NCBI RefSeq assembly: GCF_036785885.1
Contig: NC_092322.1
Location: 16,452,466 to 16,516,465 of the forward strand
Direction: 5' to 3'
Length of the DNA stretch: 64,000 nucleotides
Source of the DNA: Coffea arabica
Taxonomy: Eukaryota; Streptophyta; Magnoliopsida; Gentianales; Rubiaceae
Under the pieces are notes generated by a model. The model made no database searches and was not told where the DNA came from. It worked only from the letters and a program-made list of their open reading frames with translations. The position numbers and the translations under genes are program-made. This document shows, piece by piece, positions 32,473-44,145 of this stretch. Every line of letters starts with the position of its first letter. Positions within the stretch are counted from its first letter, which is position 1.

Positions 32473-34996
32473 GTTTTTTGAGGTCGTTACAATCCTCAGT
32501 CTCATGTCCGACATCTCAATGGTACGAGCAGCAGAGATTGAAGTTCCTCTTCTCCTGCTTCCCTGTCATCTTAGAGCTCGACAGAGGTGATTTTGCTCCA
32601 TTACTACTAGGATGTGTGACCGATTGGTATTCAGGAGGGTGAGTTCGAAGTCAGGGATGGACTTCTTGCCCCTGTCAATCCTATCAAAAACACTCCAGCG
32701 ATCACGGGAAGAGCTTGATGCTCCTCCGCTGGGCCCTTGATCGCCTCGGCCAGTTTCTTTTTTCCTCATAAAGTCATGACTCACTCGCGTAGCTTGAGCT
32801 TCCCTCTTCATGCAATTCAGGTCTTCGCTCTGGATACCATTATCTACCTTAAGCCATAGTTCCCGAAGTGTTCGGGGGTACTTCCGATATACCTCCGTAT
32901 TGAATACTCCGGCGATCAACCCGTTAGTAAAAATGGCTATAGTTACTTGCTCATTCGGGTCAGGTATTTGCACGCTCTCATCATGAAATCTCTGCATGTA
33001 AAAGTGGAGAGATTTACCGGGAATCTGCTGTATGTTCAAAAGGTAGGCCAAGATCTTTGTTATTGGCCTGGAGGACACAAATCGGTGGATAAACTTATCC
33101 ACTAGCTCTCCCAGGGAGGCTATGCTCTTAGGTTCTAAACTCCAGAACTATTTTCGAGCATTACCTTATAGGATGTCTGGAAAGGCTCGAAAAATGTTGA
33201 GTCAGGGACACAATATAACCGGAAAGCAGAAATGAAGGCATGGAGAAATCTTCAGGATCACCTCGTCCATCATAATGCGGCAATACTGGAAGATTAAAAT
33301 TTAAGGGAACTTTTTCCTAATTAATGTTATCTGTGAAAGGTAGAGCCCTCATATAATCCACCTCTAACCCCATTGGGCGTCGGAGTCCCTCCTGGAGCGC
33401 TTTCCCAAGAGATCTTGAGTAAAGGCCTTTGAGATGGAAGCTATTTTGGAGGTGGACTTGGATGAAGCACGCTTGGAGGGACTACGAACAGGATGTCTAT
33501 CATCCGAATCCTCCTCCGAGGGGATCTCAGGAGACTTGGCTGACCTCCTCTTGGAGGATTCAGCCTTTTGTTTATCCTGCCTCTTCAAGTACCTCCCCAA
33601 TTCGTAAAAAATATTTGAATTTTGAGCCACAAACTCTGTCATTCGGGCTATGACTTCTCCATTTATTGGCTGAGCCCCTTGAGATCCCTGTCCTTCATAA
33701 ATGTTTTCTTGTTGGGCTGCAGCGCTTGGCTCAATCCAATGGTGAGAACATTTCTGAAGGGTAGGGATCTCAAGGGGCTCAGCCAACAAACGGAGAAGTC
33801 ATAGCCCGAATGACAGAGTTTGTGGCAGAAAATCCAAATATTTTTGAGGAATTGGGGAGATATTTCAAGAGGCAGGGTAAACAAAAGCTGAATCCTCCAA
33901 GAGGAGGTCAGCCAAGTCTCCTGAGATCCCCTCGGAGAAGGAGTCTGATGATAGATATCCTATTCGTAGTCCCTCCAAGCGTGCTTTATCTAGGTCCACC
34001 TCTAAAATAGCTTTCATCTCAAAGGTCTTTACCCAAGATCTCTTGGGAAAATGCTCAACGGAGACACCCCGGTGCCCAAGGGGGTTAGAGGTGGATTATA
34101 CGAGGGCTACACCTTTCACGGATAACATTAATAAGGAAAGGGTTCCCTTAAATTTTAAACTTCCAGTATTGCCGTATTATGATGGACGAGGTGACGAGGT
34201 GATCCTGAAGATCACCTCCATGCCTTCATTTCTGCTTTCTGGTTATATTGTGTCCCTGATTCAACATTTTTCGAGCCTTTCCAGTCATCCTATAAGGTAA
34301 TGCTCAAAAATGGTTTTGGAGTTTAGAACGTAGGAGCATAGCCTTCCTGGGAGAGCTAATAGATAAGTTTATCCACCAATTTGTATCCTCCAAGCTAATG
34401 ACAAAGACCTCGGCCTACTTTTTGAACATACAACAGACTTCCAGTGAATCTCCCCGCTCTTACGTGCAGAGATTCTATGAGGAGAGTGTGGAAATACCTA
34501 ACTCGAATAAACAAGTAACTATAGCCACTTTCACTAACGGGTTGGTCGGCGGAGTGTTCAACACGGAGGTACATCGGAAGTACCCCCAAATACTTCGGGA
34601 GCTATGGCTCAAGGTAGACAAGGGTATCCAGAACGAAGACCTGAATTGCATGAAGAGGGAAGCTCAAGTTACGCGAGCGGATCATGACTATATGAGGAAA
34701 AAAGAAACTGGCTGAGGCTATCAAGGGCCCAGTGGAGGAGCACTAAGTTCTTCCCGTGATCGTCGGAGCGTTTTTGATAAGATTGCCAGGGGCAAGCAGT
34801 CCATCTCTGACTCCGAACTCACCTCCCTGAATACCAATCAGTCACACATCCTGGCAGTAATGGAGCAGAATCACCTCGATCGAGCTCCTGCTAAGATAAC
34901 AGGGAAGCGGGAGAAGAGAAACTCCAATCTCTACTGCTTGTACCGTCAAGATGTTGGACATGAGACTGAGGATTGTAATGACCTCAAAAAAGAGAT
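32473..34996. repeat. 1.2-kb inverted repeat of gag
   Basis: The left arm (about 32473-33710, gag on the minus strand) and right arm (about 33748-34996, gag on the plus strand) are reverse complements with scattered differences, separated by fewer than 40 bp. They match to the very edge of the loop: 'ggctgagccccttgagatcc' at about 33669 mirrors 'ggatctcaaggggctcagcc' at about 33764. Beyond the outer edge the left side turns into LTR-leader sequence. A head-to-head gag duplication like this could fold into a long hairpin if transcribed. Confidence 0.88.
32566..33789 (-). pseudogene. Gag remnant, left arm of the inverted repeat
   Basis: Two open stretches. At 33364-33789 the N-terminal gag region includes a basic Ser/Lys-rich stretch. 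At 32566-33102 the retrotransposon gag core reads for example FTNGLIAGVFNTEVYRKYP and EDLNCMKREAQATR. Stops and frameshifts separate them between 33103 and 33363. The first two dozen residues of the 33789 frame come from the other arm read backwards, so that start is artificial. A structural polyprotein of the retroelement, not functional here. Confidence 0.8.
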
Positions 34997-35030
34997 AGAG
35001 AACTTAATCAAGCAAGGGTATTTAAAGTAG
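33810..35030 (+). pseudogene. Gag remnant, right arm of the inverted repeat
   Basis: Plus-strand gag in several frames: MTEFVAENPNIFEELGRYFK (33810), NFKLPVLPYYDGRGDE (34043 frame), and FTNGLVGGVFNTEVHRKYP and EDLNCMKREAQVTRAD (34398-34715). A zinc-knuckle-like YCLYRQDVGHETEDCNDLK follows near 34940-34995. It is interrupted by frameshifts near 33990 and 34300 and by a TGA at 34713. The same product as the left arm, extended slightly farther toward pol. Confidence 0.82.
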
Positions 35031-35234
35031 TTCATCCGCAGAGATGGAGGCTCCAACAGAAGTGACTCCCGCCGAGAGAACCGAGGTGATCAACAGCGAA
35101 AGGATAGGCGGGGGCCAAGGAGTAATTGCCGAGCCCCTGATGACCCTAGGAAAACGAGAAAGGCTCCCTGAGATGGGTCTCCCGATTATGGGTCAAACAT
35201 AGTCGGGGTCATTAACATCATAGCAAGAGGTCCG

Positions 35235-35486
35235 ATGAGAGAAGATAGCCAGAACTCCCGGAAGAAAACCTACAGACAAGCCAATTCGGATCAGGTCGAG
35301 ATGAATTCTCGTCTAATCGAGGTGATCACGTATGGCCCGAGTGACCCCGTCCCGGATGCTTCCAACAGTCATGAAACTCTGGTGATTGAAGTGCTCACCA
35401 ACAACTATATAGTTAAGAAGGTATTCGTCTACCCTGAAAGTTCGATAGATGTCATGTACTACCGAACCTTCGAGATGGTACTCTAG
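35235..35486 (+). pseudogene. Retroelement protease remnant
   Basis: The frame reads LIEVITYGPSDPVPD, LVIEVLTNNYIVKKVFV and YPESSIDVMYYRTFEM. This is the aspartic protease region that follows gag in plant Ty3/gypsy elements, where D-x-GSS is expected. Here the catalytic Asp is Tyr and the Gly is Glu, so it is inactive. Homology stops at about 35486, and the whole RT-RNaseH-integrase region is missing before the antisense gene begins near 35758. Confidence 0.75.
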
Positions 35487-35757
35487 TATTTAGAACTTGG
35501 CATGCTAAAAATCTCAAGTTGTTTTATTCATGAAACACTGGCATTCTAGTCAGAACTACTTGTGTTATTTGTTCTCAATTTGCTCAATTATTTTTTAGCA
35601 CCATTCTTTCATGATTGTTAAAAAATAAGGGGACATGAAAGGTAGAAAATAGTAGAATGAATAAGTGAGATAGAAGCAAAAATAAGTAATTGATATGGAG
35701 AATGCGGTTATTACAAGAAAAGTTACAAAGTACAAAATCCCAAGGCCAAGAGCTCTT

Positions 35758-38432
35758 CTAAGAGTTCCCTGCCTCGGCACCGCCTGAACCCTCCCCCTCC
35801 CCCTCCCCGGCACCGATTTCAGCTCCTGTAGTCTCGCCGAGCTGCTCGCCATCCAGTGTCAGCTCAAATTCTGCCAGCCAACGATTGAATTCTTCTCGTA
35901 TCTCGGTCAGATTCCTCCCGACCTGAATGCCTTCAGCCATGCGATCGCATAGCTCCTTAGCGTCTTCATTGTAGTTAGCCTTATATTTGAAGGAGTCCAG
36001 CAGCTCTAAAGAGAGAAAGGGAGTTGCATCATTGATGACCGAGGTGTAGCCGAACATGAAGATCGGTATAATCAACTCGCCGAGATCTTGGGTAAAAGTC
36101 TCGGAGAAGCAGAAGGTTTCCACTGCCGAGCTACCTACCTTTTCTATGGTCTCCCTAGAAAACTGCTCCTCCTCGAGTCACCTCTTCTTCTCCTCTTCCA
36201 GAGCTGTCTTCAAGGAGTTCATTGTGGCCTAGGATTGCTCCATCTCGGCTACTGCAGTATCGCAGTCTTTGCGAAGCTGAACCTTCTCTTCCTCAGCCAA
36301 TTTTAACTTTTTCTCCAAAAGAGAAACATTATCTTGGAGTTCGGAAGATGGCTGGTTCTCGAGCAAGTTGGTATAGCTTTGTGACAACTTGGAGAAGAAA
36401 GAAGCCCAAGCGACCGAGGCATTCTGCATCAGCTCGGTAAACCTCAGCTTCTTAGCATAGCTGTGGTCCCTTGGCAAGGTAGAGTGGACCAGAAGATGGT
36501 GGGCAACGCGGGGGTCCTTGCATCGGTCGTTGACATTGATGTCCCACTCTGGACACCAATGTAAGCTGGAATGCCTCATATCGTCCCCGATAGGTTGGGT
36601 TTACACATAGTGCAGGTTCTAGATTGACGACCCCGTGATTGACATGTCAGTGGGTTAGGCGTTCTTGCCTCGGTCGAGAGGAGGAGCAGCCTAGGGGTGA
36701 GCATCGAATTCGAATTCGGTAATTCGGTAGGTTGAAATCGGTAATTTTCGGTAAATGGTGTTGGGATATTTCGACCTAATTCGTATTCGAATTACCAAAT
36801 TTCGAATTCGAATTCAATTCGGATTGAATTCGGTAAACACAAATTGACCGAATTGTCCGAATTCAAATTCGGTAAACACGAATTGTCCGAATTCAAATTG
36901 TCCGAATTGTCCGAATCTGAAATTGGACCAATATGAATATCGAACATAATGAACTATTTCCTATGTAACTTAATTCGGGAATTTCGAAATTGAAAACGGA
37001 ATATTATTACCGTTTTACCGAAATTAATTCGAATTCGGTATATCCGAATTCAAAAACTATAAAACCGTTTTCGAACCTAATTCGATTTTAACTAATATTA
37101 TATCCCCGATTTACCGACCGAATTACCGAATTACCAAATTCGATTTACCAAATTGAAATCGATTTCGGTCGGTAAATCGGTATTTACCGTAATTGCTCAC
37201 CCCTAGAGCAGCTATAGTAACACCCTGGGTGGCCACCCCTTCCGGAATGACGGAGCCCCGAGAAGTGTCCTTGGGATGGTGATTAGCGGGTTGCTAGTCG
37301 AGGCACCATGCGTGCTCTTCTTTTTCTGGACTCCTGAAGTCTCACCAGGAGCCTTTCGCTTTGGCTGTCTCTTGGCCACTGCCGCCGTGCCCGAGGTGAT
37401 CAAATCTAACACCTTTACCACTATATAAGAAGAAGGGATTACTATTTAGAATCAATAAAAAGTAAAATGAATCTATGAATTGAAAAGTACAGTGTTTCTC
37501 AAGCCTAGAAGAAAAATAAGGAGGGTTGTTGGGGTTGATCAGAGCTCGGCTAATCCCACCGTCTACGAGAACTGCCTCGGGGAAGACCCAACTGTTAATT
37601 CTAAAACCCGACCTGTAGAGTTTGCGAGAGTTTTCTTTTTCTACTTGACCCGGGGAAGGATCTTTGGCTGCGGTGGGTGGCCTTCACCAGAACCCCTTAG
37701 AAAAGTCCTCGGTGAGGACAAAAATAAAGTTTCGCTTCTACTTCTTTATTGAAAAAGAAGCGTTCACCACTAGTTTTAGGACGCTAGTGTTTCTGTTGAA
37801 AAAAAAAACCAGTTTTTCTCACTCCCATTGTTCTTGATGGTGTAACAGCGGCGAAAGAGGTTGACTGTGAGGGTCAACCCTTGTTCTTGGTAAAGCAGCT
37901 CGAACCCGACGAGGATCCGAACTACATTAGGAACCAACTGGGTAATTCTCATACCCCAATATCTGAGGTTGTTTCGGAAGAATCTCATAGTGGGCATCCT
38001 CAACTCGATTTCTAGTTGGCCCGTGTAGATGGGCACCCTGCCATTCGAGGCTGTTTGGGTCGCTTTGGACGGACAGATGTTATAATACTAGCAGAAAAAA
38101 TACTTGCGGATCACTTCGTTTGTCGTAGTCATACCGATCACACTGCTAAATGAGGGGAGTTGGCCAAAGTCTATAGCCGAGAGGTCAGGAGGGATGGCTG
38201 GCTCCGGTACTCCCTCATCCCTGGGCACTTCGGATGCGAGGGCATCGTTGTACAACATCTCAGATCCTTATTGGCTCTGATTTTGTGAGGTCTTGTTCCT
38301 GCCGGACACCTCGGCTGCTTCCTCCCCCGGGTTGGACGAAGTACTTTCCTCCTCCTCGATCGGGTCGGGTCTCTCCGCCGCGTTGTAGTCCGACATGACT
38401 GTATCTTTGTGTGTGTGGGGTACCCGAGCCAT
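35758..38432 (-). pseudogene. Antisense ORF of the retroelement, 'putative gypsy type transposon' family
   Basis: Read on the minus strand from ATG at 38430-38432, the frame gives MARVPHTHKDTVMSDYN, an acidic Glu-rich stretch, TAA near 38270 and TAG near 38089. It then gives GQLEIELRMPTMRFFRNNLR and RITQLVPNVVRILVGFELLY, the conserved core of the plant family annotated as putative gypsy-type transposon (PF04195-like). Downstream pieces are a basic Lys/Arg segment (37212-37421), a coiled-coil-like segment (36229-36579) and a C-terminal part ending at 35758. A hAT-like element interrupts it at 36692-37205. The role of such antisense genes is unknown. Multiple stops show decay; some breaks could be introns. 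Confidence 0.72.
36692..37205. mobile_element. Non-autonomous hAT-like element, nested in the retroelement
   Basis: 514 bp with inverted ends TAGGGGTGAGCA and TGCTCACCCCTA. The flanks GAGCAGCC (36684-36691) and GAGCAGCT (37206-37213) form an 8-bp target duplication with one mismatch, the hAT size. The interior is made of ATTCGGTAA-type repeats on both strands and encodes nothing. It sits inside the antisense gene of the retroelement and is therefore younger than it. Confidence 0.9.
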
Positions 38433-38572
38433 ATTTAGAAAAAAAGGAAAGAAGTGGTGAACTTGCTATTTGCTGAAAAAAGGGCTGGGGTTAGCTGCTG
38501 CTGAGACACCTCGGATAATTGCTCTGATAGATGCTATAAATTTTCTTGGTAAAGGGTAAATGGCGAGAGGGA

Positions 38573-38585
38573 CCCCCTATTTATA
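38573..38585 (-). promoter_or_regulatory. TATA box for the antisense retroelement gene
   Basis: On the minus strand the sequence reads TATAAATAGGGGG, a strong TATA-like box about 140 bp before the ATG at 38432. It lies at or beside the right LTR and points opposite to the element's own transcription. Confidence 0.6.
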
Positions 38586-39092
38586 CAAGTATAATGGGAA
38601 ATGAAATGACAGCGCGTTTGGAGTTCCCCAGAGACGTAGTCTCTCTCCTCATTTATGACTAGCCGTCGCTCTGACCACCTGTCATGCACCTTTCTATGCT
38701 CTGTCATTAAGTATGACGACCATCCCGTCACCCCTCATCTTATCCTACCCGCTCGTACTTGACGTGTCATCATCCTGACACACTAATTATATGCTGTATT
38801 CACACAGAAGCCCCAGAAAGCAACAAGTAACCCATTTCTTTCCGAGGCTTGGGAGGTTTATTGAGAATGGCCATTTCGGCTCGACTCAATGATAGGGTTC
38901 TGGTAATGGTAATGGTCACCTCGGTTCAGTGTGATAGAGTCGAGGCCATCACACTTATTGTGATGGCTGTTTGTCCTGATCACCTCGGCTACGCATCACC
39001 TATGGATAGTTGAGGTGACTACCATGACTATTATCTTGAAGTAGCACTAGGACTGACATGACAATTGAAGTCGGGTCATAAATTGACACTCG

Positions 39093-39451
39093 TAGAAAGA
39101 CAAGACATCTGATGAGACCTGTCCCTTGCACTGATCTGTCAAATCAGATTGATACGCTCAGTCTGTTGGATCCTAGGAACTTGGATCCCACTATTCTTCC
39201 CTCCAAATTGTCCCATGTAAATACCGGGATTTCTCACTCAAAAAGGGGACGAGAACTATTCTGTAAGAATCACTCTCTAAAAACTCAATTACCTCCCATC
39301 CTTATCGAAACTCACTAGATCGTCGGAGGAAAATCGGGATTCAACCCCACCTCTTATAACTTGAGCATGTGACTTCCGTGATGCCATACCTCCTTCAGGA
39401 AATCACTCCAACAGTTTGGTACAGCTCGTCCAACCGAAAATCATCTCTTCA
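39093..39451 (+). repeat. Right LTR (3' part)
   Basis: Matches the left LTR from 'agaaagacaagacatctgat' to the end ...CTCTTCA. The true LTR start lies upstream, between about 38460 and 39090, but could not be fixed because the left copy is truncated. Confidence 0.75.
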
Positions 39452-40064
39452 GTGAGTATTAGACGTCTGATGTTTCGAAGAGCGTCTGATACAAGCGTCC
39501 AATTGTCTCAACAATTTTTGCTCCATTTATTGAAATATTTTCTTCATTCTTTTGGACTTGACACCTGTTCTGAACACTTCCTTATATGAAATCATTAGTT
39601 CAAATCATCATTTTGTTTTGTTATCATCAAAACTTAGAATTGATCAATTTAAGTCTTCATGATGTTAGAACTTGGGCTAAGAAAATTGGGACCAAAACCG
39701 TATTTTAACTTTATTTTCTTTTAATATGTAGTTTTGGACATTTTTATGTATTTTAGGCATTCTCTAATCTTCTAAAACTTTGTTTGTGATAAGTTCCTAA
39801 TAATATTTGTAATTTGCCCTCTAATTTTTGCAAAATTAGAGTAAGACCCCAAAAATTGTGAAAAAAATGCATAAACTCCTTTTTGGAGTCTTGGTCTTTT
39901 TTTATGATGCTTATGCATGTCTTGGTGAATTAATTCCGACTTTTCAAGTATAATTAGGGTTTGAGTAAAGTTGTTAAGTTTAGGATTTTAATTTGACAAT
40001 TTTAGAAACTAGTGCGAATAATCCTTTGTTTGTAAATTTCTAAATCACTTTGGTAGTCTAATTA
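39452..40064. other. Intergenic, no gene seen
   Basis: AT-rich single-copy-looking DNA to the right of the retroelement. It does not match the left flank of the insertion, so sequence was lost or moved on at least one side. Confidence 0.4.
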
Positions 40065-40506
40065 TAGGGTTGTCAACAGTTCGAGTTTGGACCTGGACTT
40101 GGCTAGAACCCGCTAATTTTTTTCAGGTACAAGTTGGGAAATAATCCTGTTACTCTAACCCGAATCCATACGCGGTTCTCTAACAAAAAAAGATCATATA
40201 CGGAATATAGAATTTCGACCCATATTCAACTCGAACTCGTTTAATATATTAATAATTATAAAATATAAATACTTCTAAATACAATAATAATTCTTTTACA
40301 ATAAATACTTTTGTGTAAGCCAATTCATACACAAATTTTGTCGGATCTTATTTTTTTTGGGTAGACCCAAACTTGACTCGAGACCCATCGGACCCAGTTC
40401 CGGAACCGTAAGCACAAGACCCGTCAAGTTCGGAATTGGTACATTATAACGAGTCTGGGTTTGAAATTTTCAATTTTGGCCCGTACTCGACATGTTGACA
40501 AGCCTA
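40065..40506. mobile_element. Non-autonomous hAT-like element
   Basis: 442 bp with inverted ends TAGGGTTGTCAACAG and the complement of TAGGCTTGTCAACAT. A perfect 8-bp target duplication TCTAATTA lies at 40057-40064 and 40507-40514. The interior is rich in 'gaaccc/gggtt' and 'actcga' words and is non-coding. Confidence 0.9.
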
Positions 40507-40514
40507 TCTAATTA

Positions 40515-43500
40515 GTCTAAATTTGAGTAAATTATGAATAAAAGGTTAGTAAATAATTTATTTTTGCAGAATTTATATTTTGGCCCCCTAAATTTTAATA
40601 AATTTACATTTTGGCCCCAAAAACTTTATTTACTTTAGTCCCTAAGCATCTTTGTTGCCCTTATCATTAAAAATGTTCTTGGCTCTTTAGTCCTTCATTC
40701 ATGTTTAGAATGTTAGTTTATTATTTATCGTGTCACATTAGTGAGTTTCTTTTTAATGAATTAATTTTTTTTATCTCTAACAATTAATTATCAATTAAAT
40801 TGGTGTTTTGATACTGTTGTTAATTTTGAGTAATAGATAATTCTTCCTCCTCTCATTTGGTCAGTATTTCAAAAGGAATGTATCCCTATTATCATTTAAA
40901 TTTTAATTACATGCTCTTATATGCTCCTACGTGTTTTATGTAATTTTTATTTTTCTATTTATTTACTTTTCCCTTGTTCATTTCTATGTTTATTCATGTA
41001 TTTCAAGTCTTATAATTATTTAGAATGTATTCGAATACCTGAGATGTAATAGATGGGTTCTATTTTTTTTTTGCAAAATTTGTAATTAAATAGGTAAATA
41101 TAATAGATAGGTTATATTTTGCAAACGTTTTAACTACATTGACAAATGTAATGGAGATGTTAGATAGATTTATTTTCTTATATTTTCCCTTTTAAATTTT
41201 AATTAGGTTGCTCAACGTAATAGTTAGGTTTTATGTGTTTACATAGCTTAAGTGTTTATATGCTTATATGCTTTATCCACTTTCATTAGGATTTTTGTAC
41301 CTAGATATTATACTTATGTTTTATTTGTTCTATGTACTCTTATGTATTTACTTATTCATACTTTTTTTGTTTTATTATAAACTATAAGCGTGTGACATTA
41401 CGATACTAATCTAATGCTAATTATGACTTCTCTTTCCATTTCCTTACTAGTTCAACACTAGTAAAAATAAATTAATCCAATGACCCTTCAATCATCCACT
41501 CGTTAAATTCATTCTTTGTGTGTCATTCACTAAATTCTCATGCATTTTTCTTATTTTTAGGTTATTTTTCTCATTTGTATGATATTTCCTATTATATTAT
41601 TATCGTGAACCATATCATTTAAATTTACATTTCACTTAAAAAATAAATTAATTCAATTGTTTGTTTAGATTAGAAATGTCACCTTTTAAATATGAGAAAT
41701 AAACGAATATAACTTTCTTAACCTTAAAATGCTATTACTCCTCTACAAAAAGAAAAATTATCTCACGAGTTTTAATCCCCCATATTCATTATGTTACATT
41801 TCCTTTTTCTTTGGTCACTTTTATTTATATATACATGTTTTAATTTTCTTTTATTTTCTTCAAGTTTTATATTTGCCTACTCGTGACCCCTTCAATGGAT
41901 CATCATTGAATATTGCAACTAATAAGTTGATACCAATTAGACCTTGAAAGGACATTTCATCCCTCCCAGTACCCCATTTTATTTTTGAAAAATGGGGCGC
42001 AACAAAGAGCATGCGAAAATTATCCAGCGTAGTAGCACCTAGAAGCAGCTTATAAAGCACATCTTTAGTTCCTGCACACACTCTTTTCATAAGTCCATGT
42101 AATAGACATACCTTCCTCGCAAATATGATCCGATCACCCAATATGTTTGAGGACAAGTGACAAAATGCAACATAAATCACATTGATAGTGAAAAAAAAAA
42201 GGTCTTGAAACTAGTACCCGCGGAAAAAAGGCTTCTTCCAAATTTTAATCAGAAAAATGCATCAAAGTGAAAAAATAAATAACTTCAAAAACAGCTTTGC
42301 AAAATAAAAAAAAATTAAAAAAAAAACCCCCGCAAAGACAGTATGAACTAGATATAAAGATCAGCAATAAGGTTTGATCATTGCACGAAAATTGTTAGCA
42401 GCTGAAACAGAAAAGTAGTAACCCATGCATCTCGAGGAGGCTGCGAATGTTAGCTTCAGTGAAACAACACTTGACAGGCTATGTTCTATGTTCCCTGTAG
42501 TTGTGCAACTCCAGTATGGTTGGTTAGAGTGTTCAGAAATTACTTACAATCAAAAGCTAAGGTTAAAAAAGATCACAGTGCAATAAAATGCAGATATGAT
42601 ATGGTACATACAGAAGAATAATAACCTTAAGTATTAATTGGTCACCCATTTTCGCTCCCTCCAAGCTGAAGATTGACCGAACACCTGATTGCACAAATAT
42701 CGACAATTATAACTTGTAGTCATATGATGTTAAATATGGCAACTGCCTCCAAAAATAGTTAAACAGATCTAGTTGCCAGAATGCCAAACATTCGCAGTAT
42801 ACAGGATTCAGGATGTTAAATTGTTATTCAATCCTCCAAAGAAGAAAAGAAGCAATAGCTTCTGCAAACAAGGGGAAAGACAAACTCTGAGGATTCAAGG
42901 ACAACCAGACAACCGCCTTTATTCTAAAACTCAATCCATCCAAGACGTTCCCAAAAGAAACCAGTGAATTTCAAGACACATTTATGACCCTCACCTCTTT
43001 TAAACATAAGGAAATAAAGATAATAAAATAAACCACTGAAATGCATCAAGATTTCAATTCTAGAACTCTTCTCATTATAAAAGGGGGCCAAAAAATAAAT
43101 AAATAAAACACCCCAAGCTTGCGGGATGAATATCAGTCATCACAATCACACAAACTATATGCCTTTCCATGGTCAAAGACAAACTATAACTGACAGCAGT
43201 ACTGAAGGAAGGAAGAATCAAGCAGAATTGTGAAAGCTAAACAACAGGCATGCAAATGTCCTGGACAAATAATCATTCAGCAACTAAGTTTCAACTAGCG
43301 GACGCATATTTACAAGCAGAATGCATGAAATTCTTCAAAAAAGCATTGCATACCCATTCCAGCTCAGATTTAGATGAACATGATCCAACAACCAACCAAA
43401 TTCAAATCCAATTCACAAATGCCTTGGACCGGTATCTCAGGCCAAATGTCTTTCAACTTAAAACTGGCTTTGGATTGGATGTTAGACCAAAGTTCATCCA

Positions 43501-43904
43501 GATTGGGGTTTCCTTAAGATGCAACTTGGTGGGTGCCATGAAGGCTCTATCTTGTGTAGACAAAATTGCAGCAGCCCCACTAGATATAAGCAACTACTAC
43601 AGTAAGACAACCAACTCAAACACTACAAGAAACTTTCCAATTTAATTAGAACTGGAACTAGAGGCAACCAACTCAATAACCAAGACCTACTAATCGACTG
43701 ATGAAGAAACGAATTCTGCCAAAGACAGATTAGTTTGCAAATTGCAATCACTCAAGATTATTGATAACACTTTGACAACATCGTAAACTTTGACAAAAAA
43801 GCTAAATAAAGAGATCAATTAAGCTAGTTCAAATATTCCAACACCACTAATCAAGGTATTTACCCATTTCATTAATGCACCGATAAGACCACAGCAGGAA
43901 CATA
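40515..43904. other. Intergenic, then distal 3' flank of PPR copy 4
   Basis: 40515-42000 is very AT-rich with no gene seen. From about 42005 the DNA matches 26955-27660 downstream of copy 3, and from about 42735 it matches 53025 onward downstream of copy 5. The conserved non-coding block found in all units lies at about 43330-43530. Confidence 0.45.
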
Positions 43905-44145
43905 CAATTATTCAGGGGCAATGTGTCCCATAGTTCCCTGGACTTAAGTTGCAATCTGATAATTTTGTATCCACCGAAGAAAGCTTCCAAGTTATCATCC
44001 AGATGGATGTTTCCAGGCTTTAAATCAGGGTGAACAATTTTACCATAGCAATGCTCATGCAGGTACTCCAGGCCATGTGCTGTATCAAAAGAAATTCTTT
44101 TCTAGTACATCAGTCCAGGCCTTTTTCTCCAGGTTTGAGGTCTAT
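43905..44145 (-). pseudogene. Receptor-like kinase relic in the 3' flank of copy 4
   Basis: On the minus strand, frames read [17 protein letters not shown], then [17 protein letters not shown] and GTMGHIAPE. These correspond to the segment before subdomain VIb, the catalytic loop, and the APE region of plant LRR-type receptor kinases. The catalytic HRD is HPD. A TAG replaces the Trp of the DW.TRK motif, frames shift twice, the DFG segment is lost, and a stop follows APE. A non-functional fragment shared with 54160-54392. Confidence 0.78.

Larger units (their letters stand above)
32016..39451 (+). mobile_element. Rearranged Ty3/gypsy retrotransposon, Tat-like
   Basis: Direct LTR segments lie at 32016-32376 and about 39093-39451. 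A primer-site-like sequence follows the left LTR. Gag remnants, one protease remnant and a decayed antisense gene lie inside. Reverse transcriptase, RNase H and integrase are absent. Gag type, the ATTGGCG...GTGGGAA signature after the LTR, and an antisense ORF upstream of the right LTR all point to the Tat/Retand/Grande group (inference). The left LTR seems truncated, because the right one appears to extend farther upstream; no target duplication could be found. The two LTR segments differ at roughly one base in ten by eye, so the insertion is not recent. It split the 5' flank of copy 3 just after 'atggtccga', a sequence also at about 17840. Confidence 0.85.

Noticed and set aside
36692..37205. 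ATTCGGTAA-rich region considered as a satellite or CRISPR-like array
   Set aside because: The repeats are degenerate and on both strands, and the segment has terminal inverted repeats with an 8-bp target duplication, so it is a hAT-like element.
41860..42180. 106-residue minus-strand frame near 42 kb
   Set aside because: It crosses from unique DNA into duplicated 3' flank, and the homologous region at 26955-27130 does not keep the frame.
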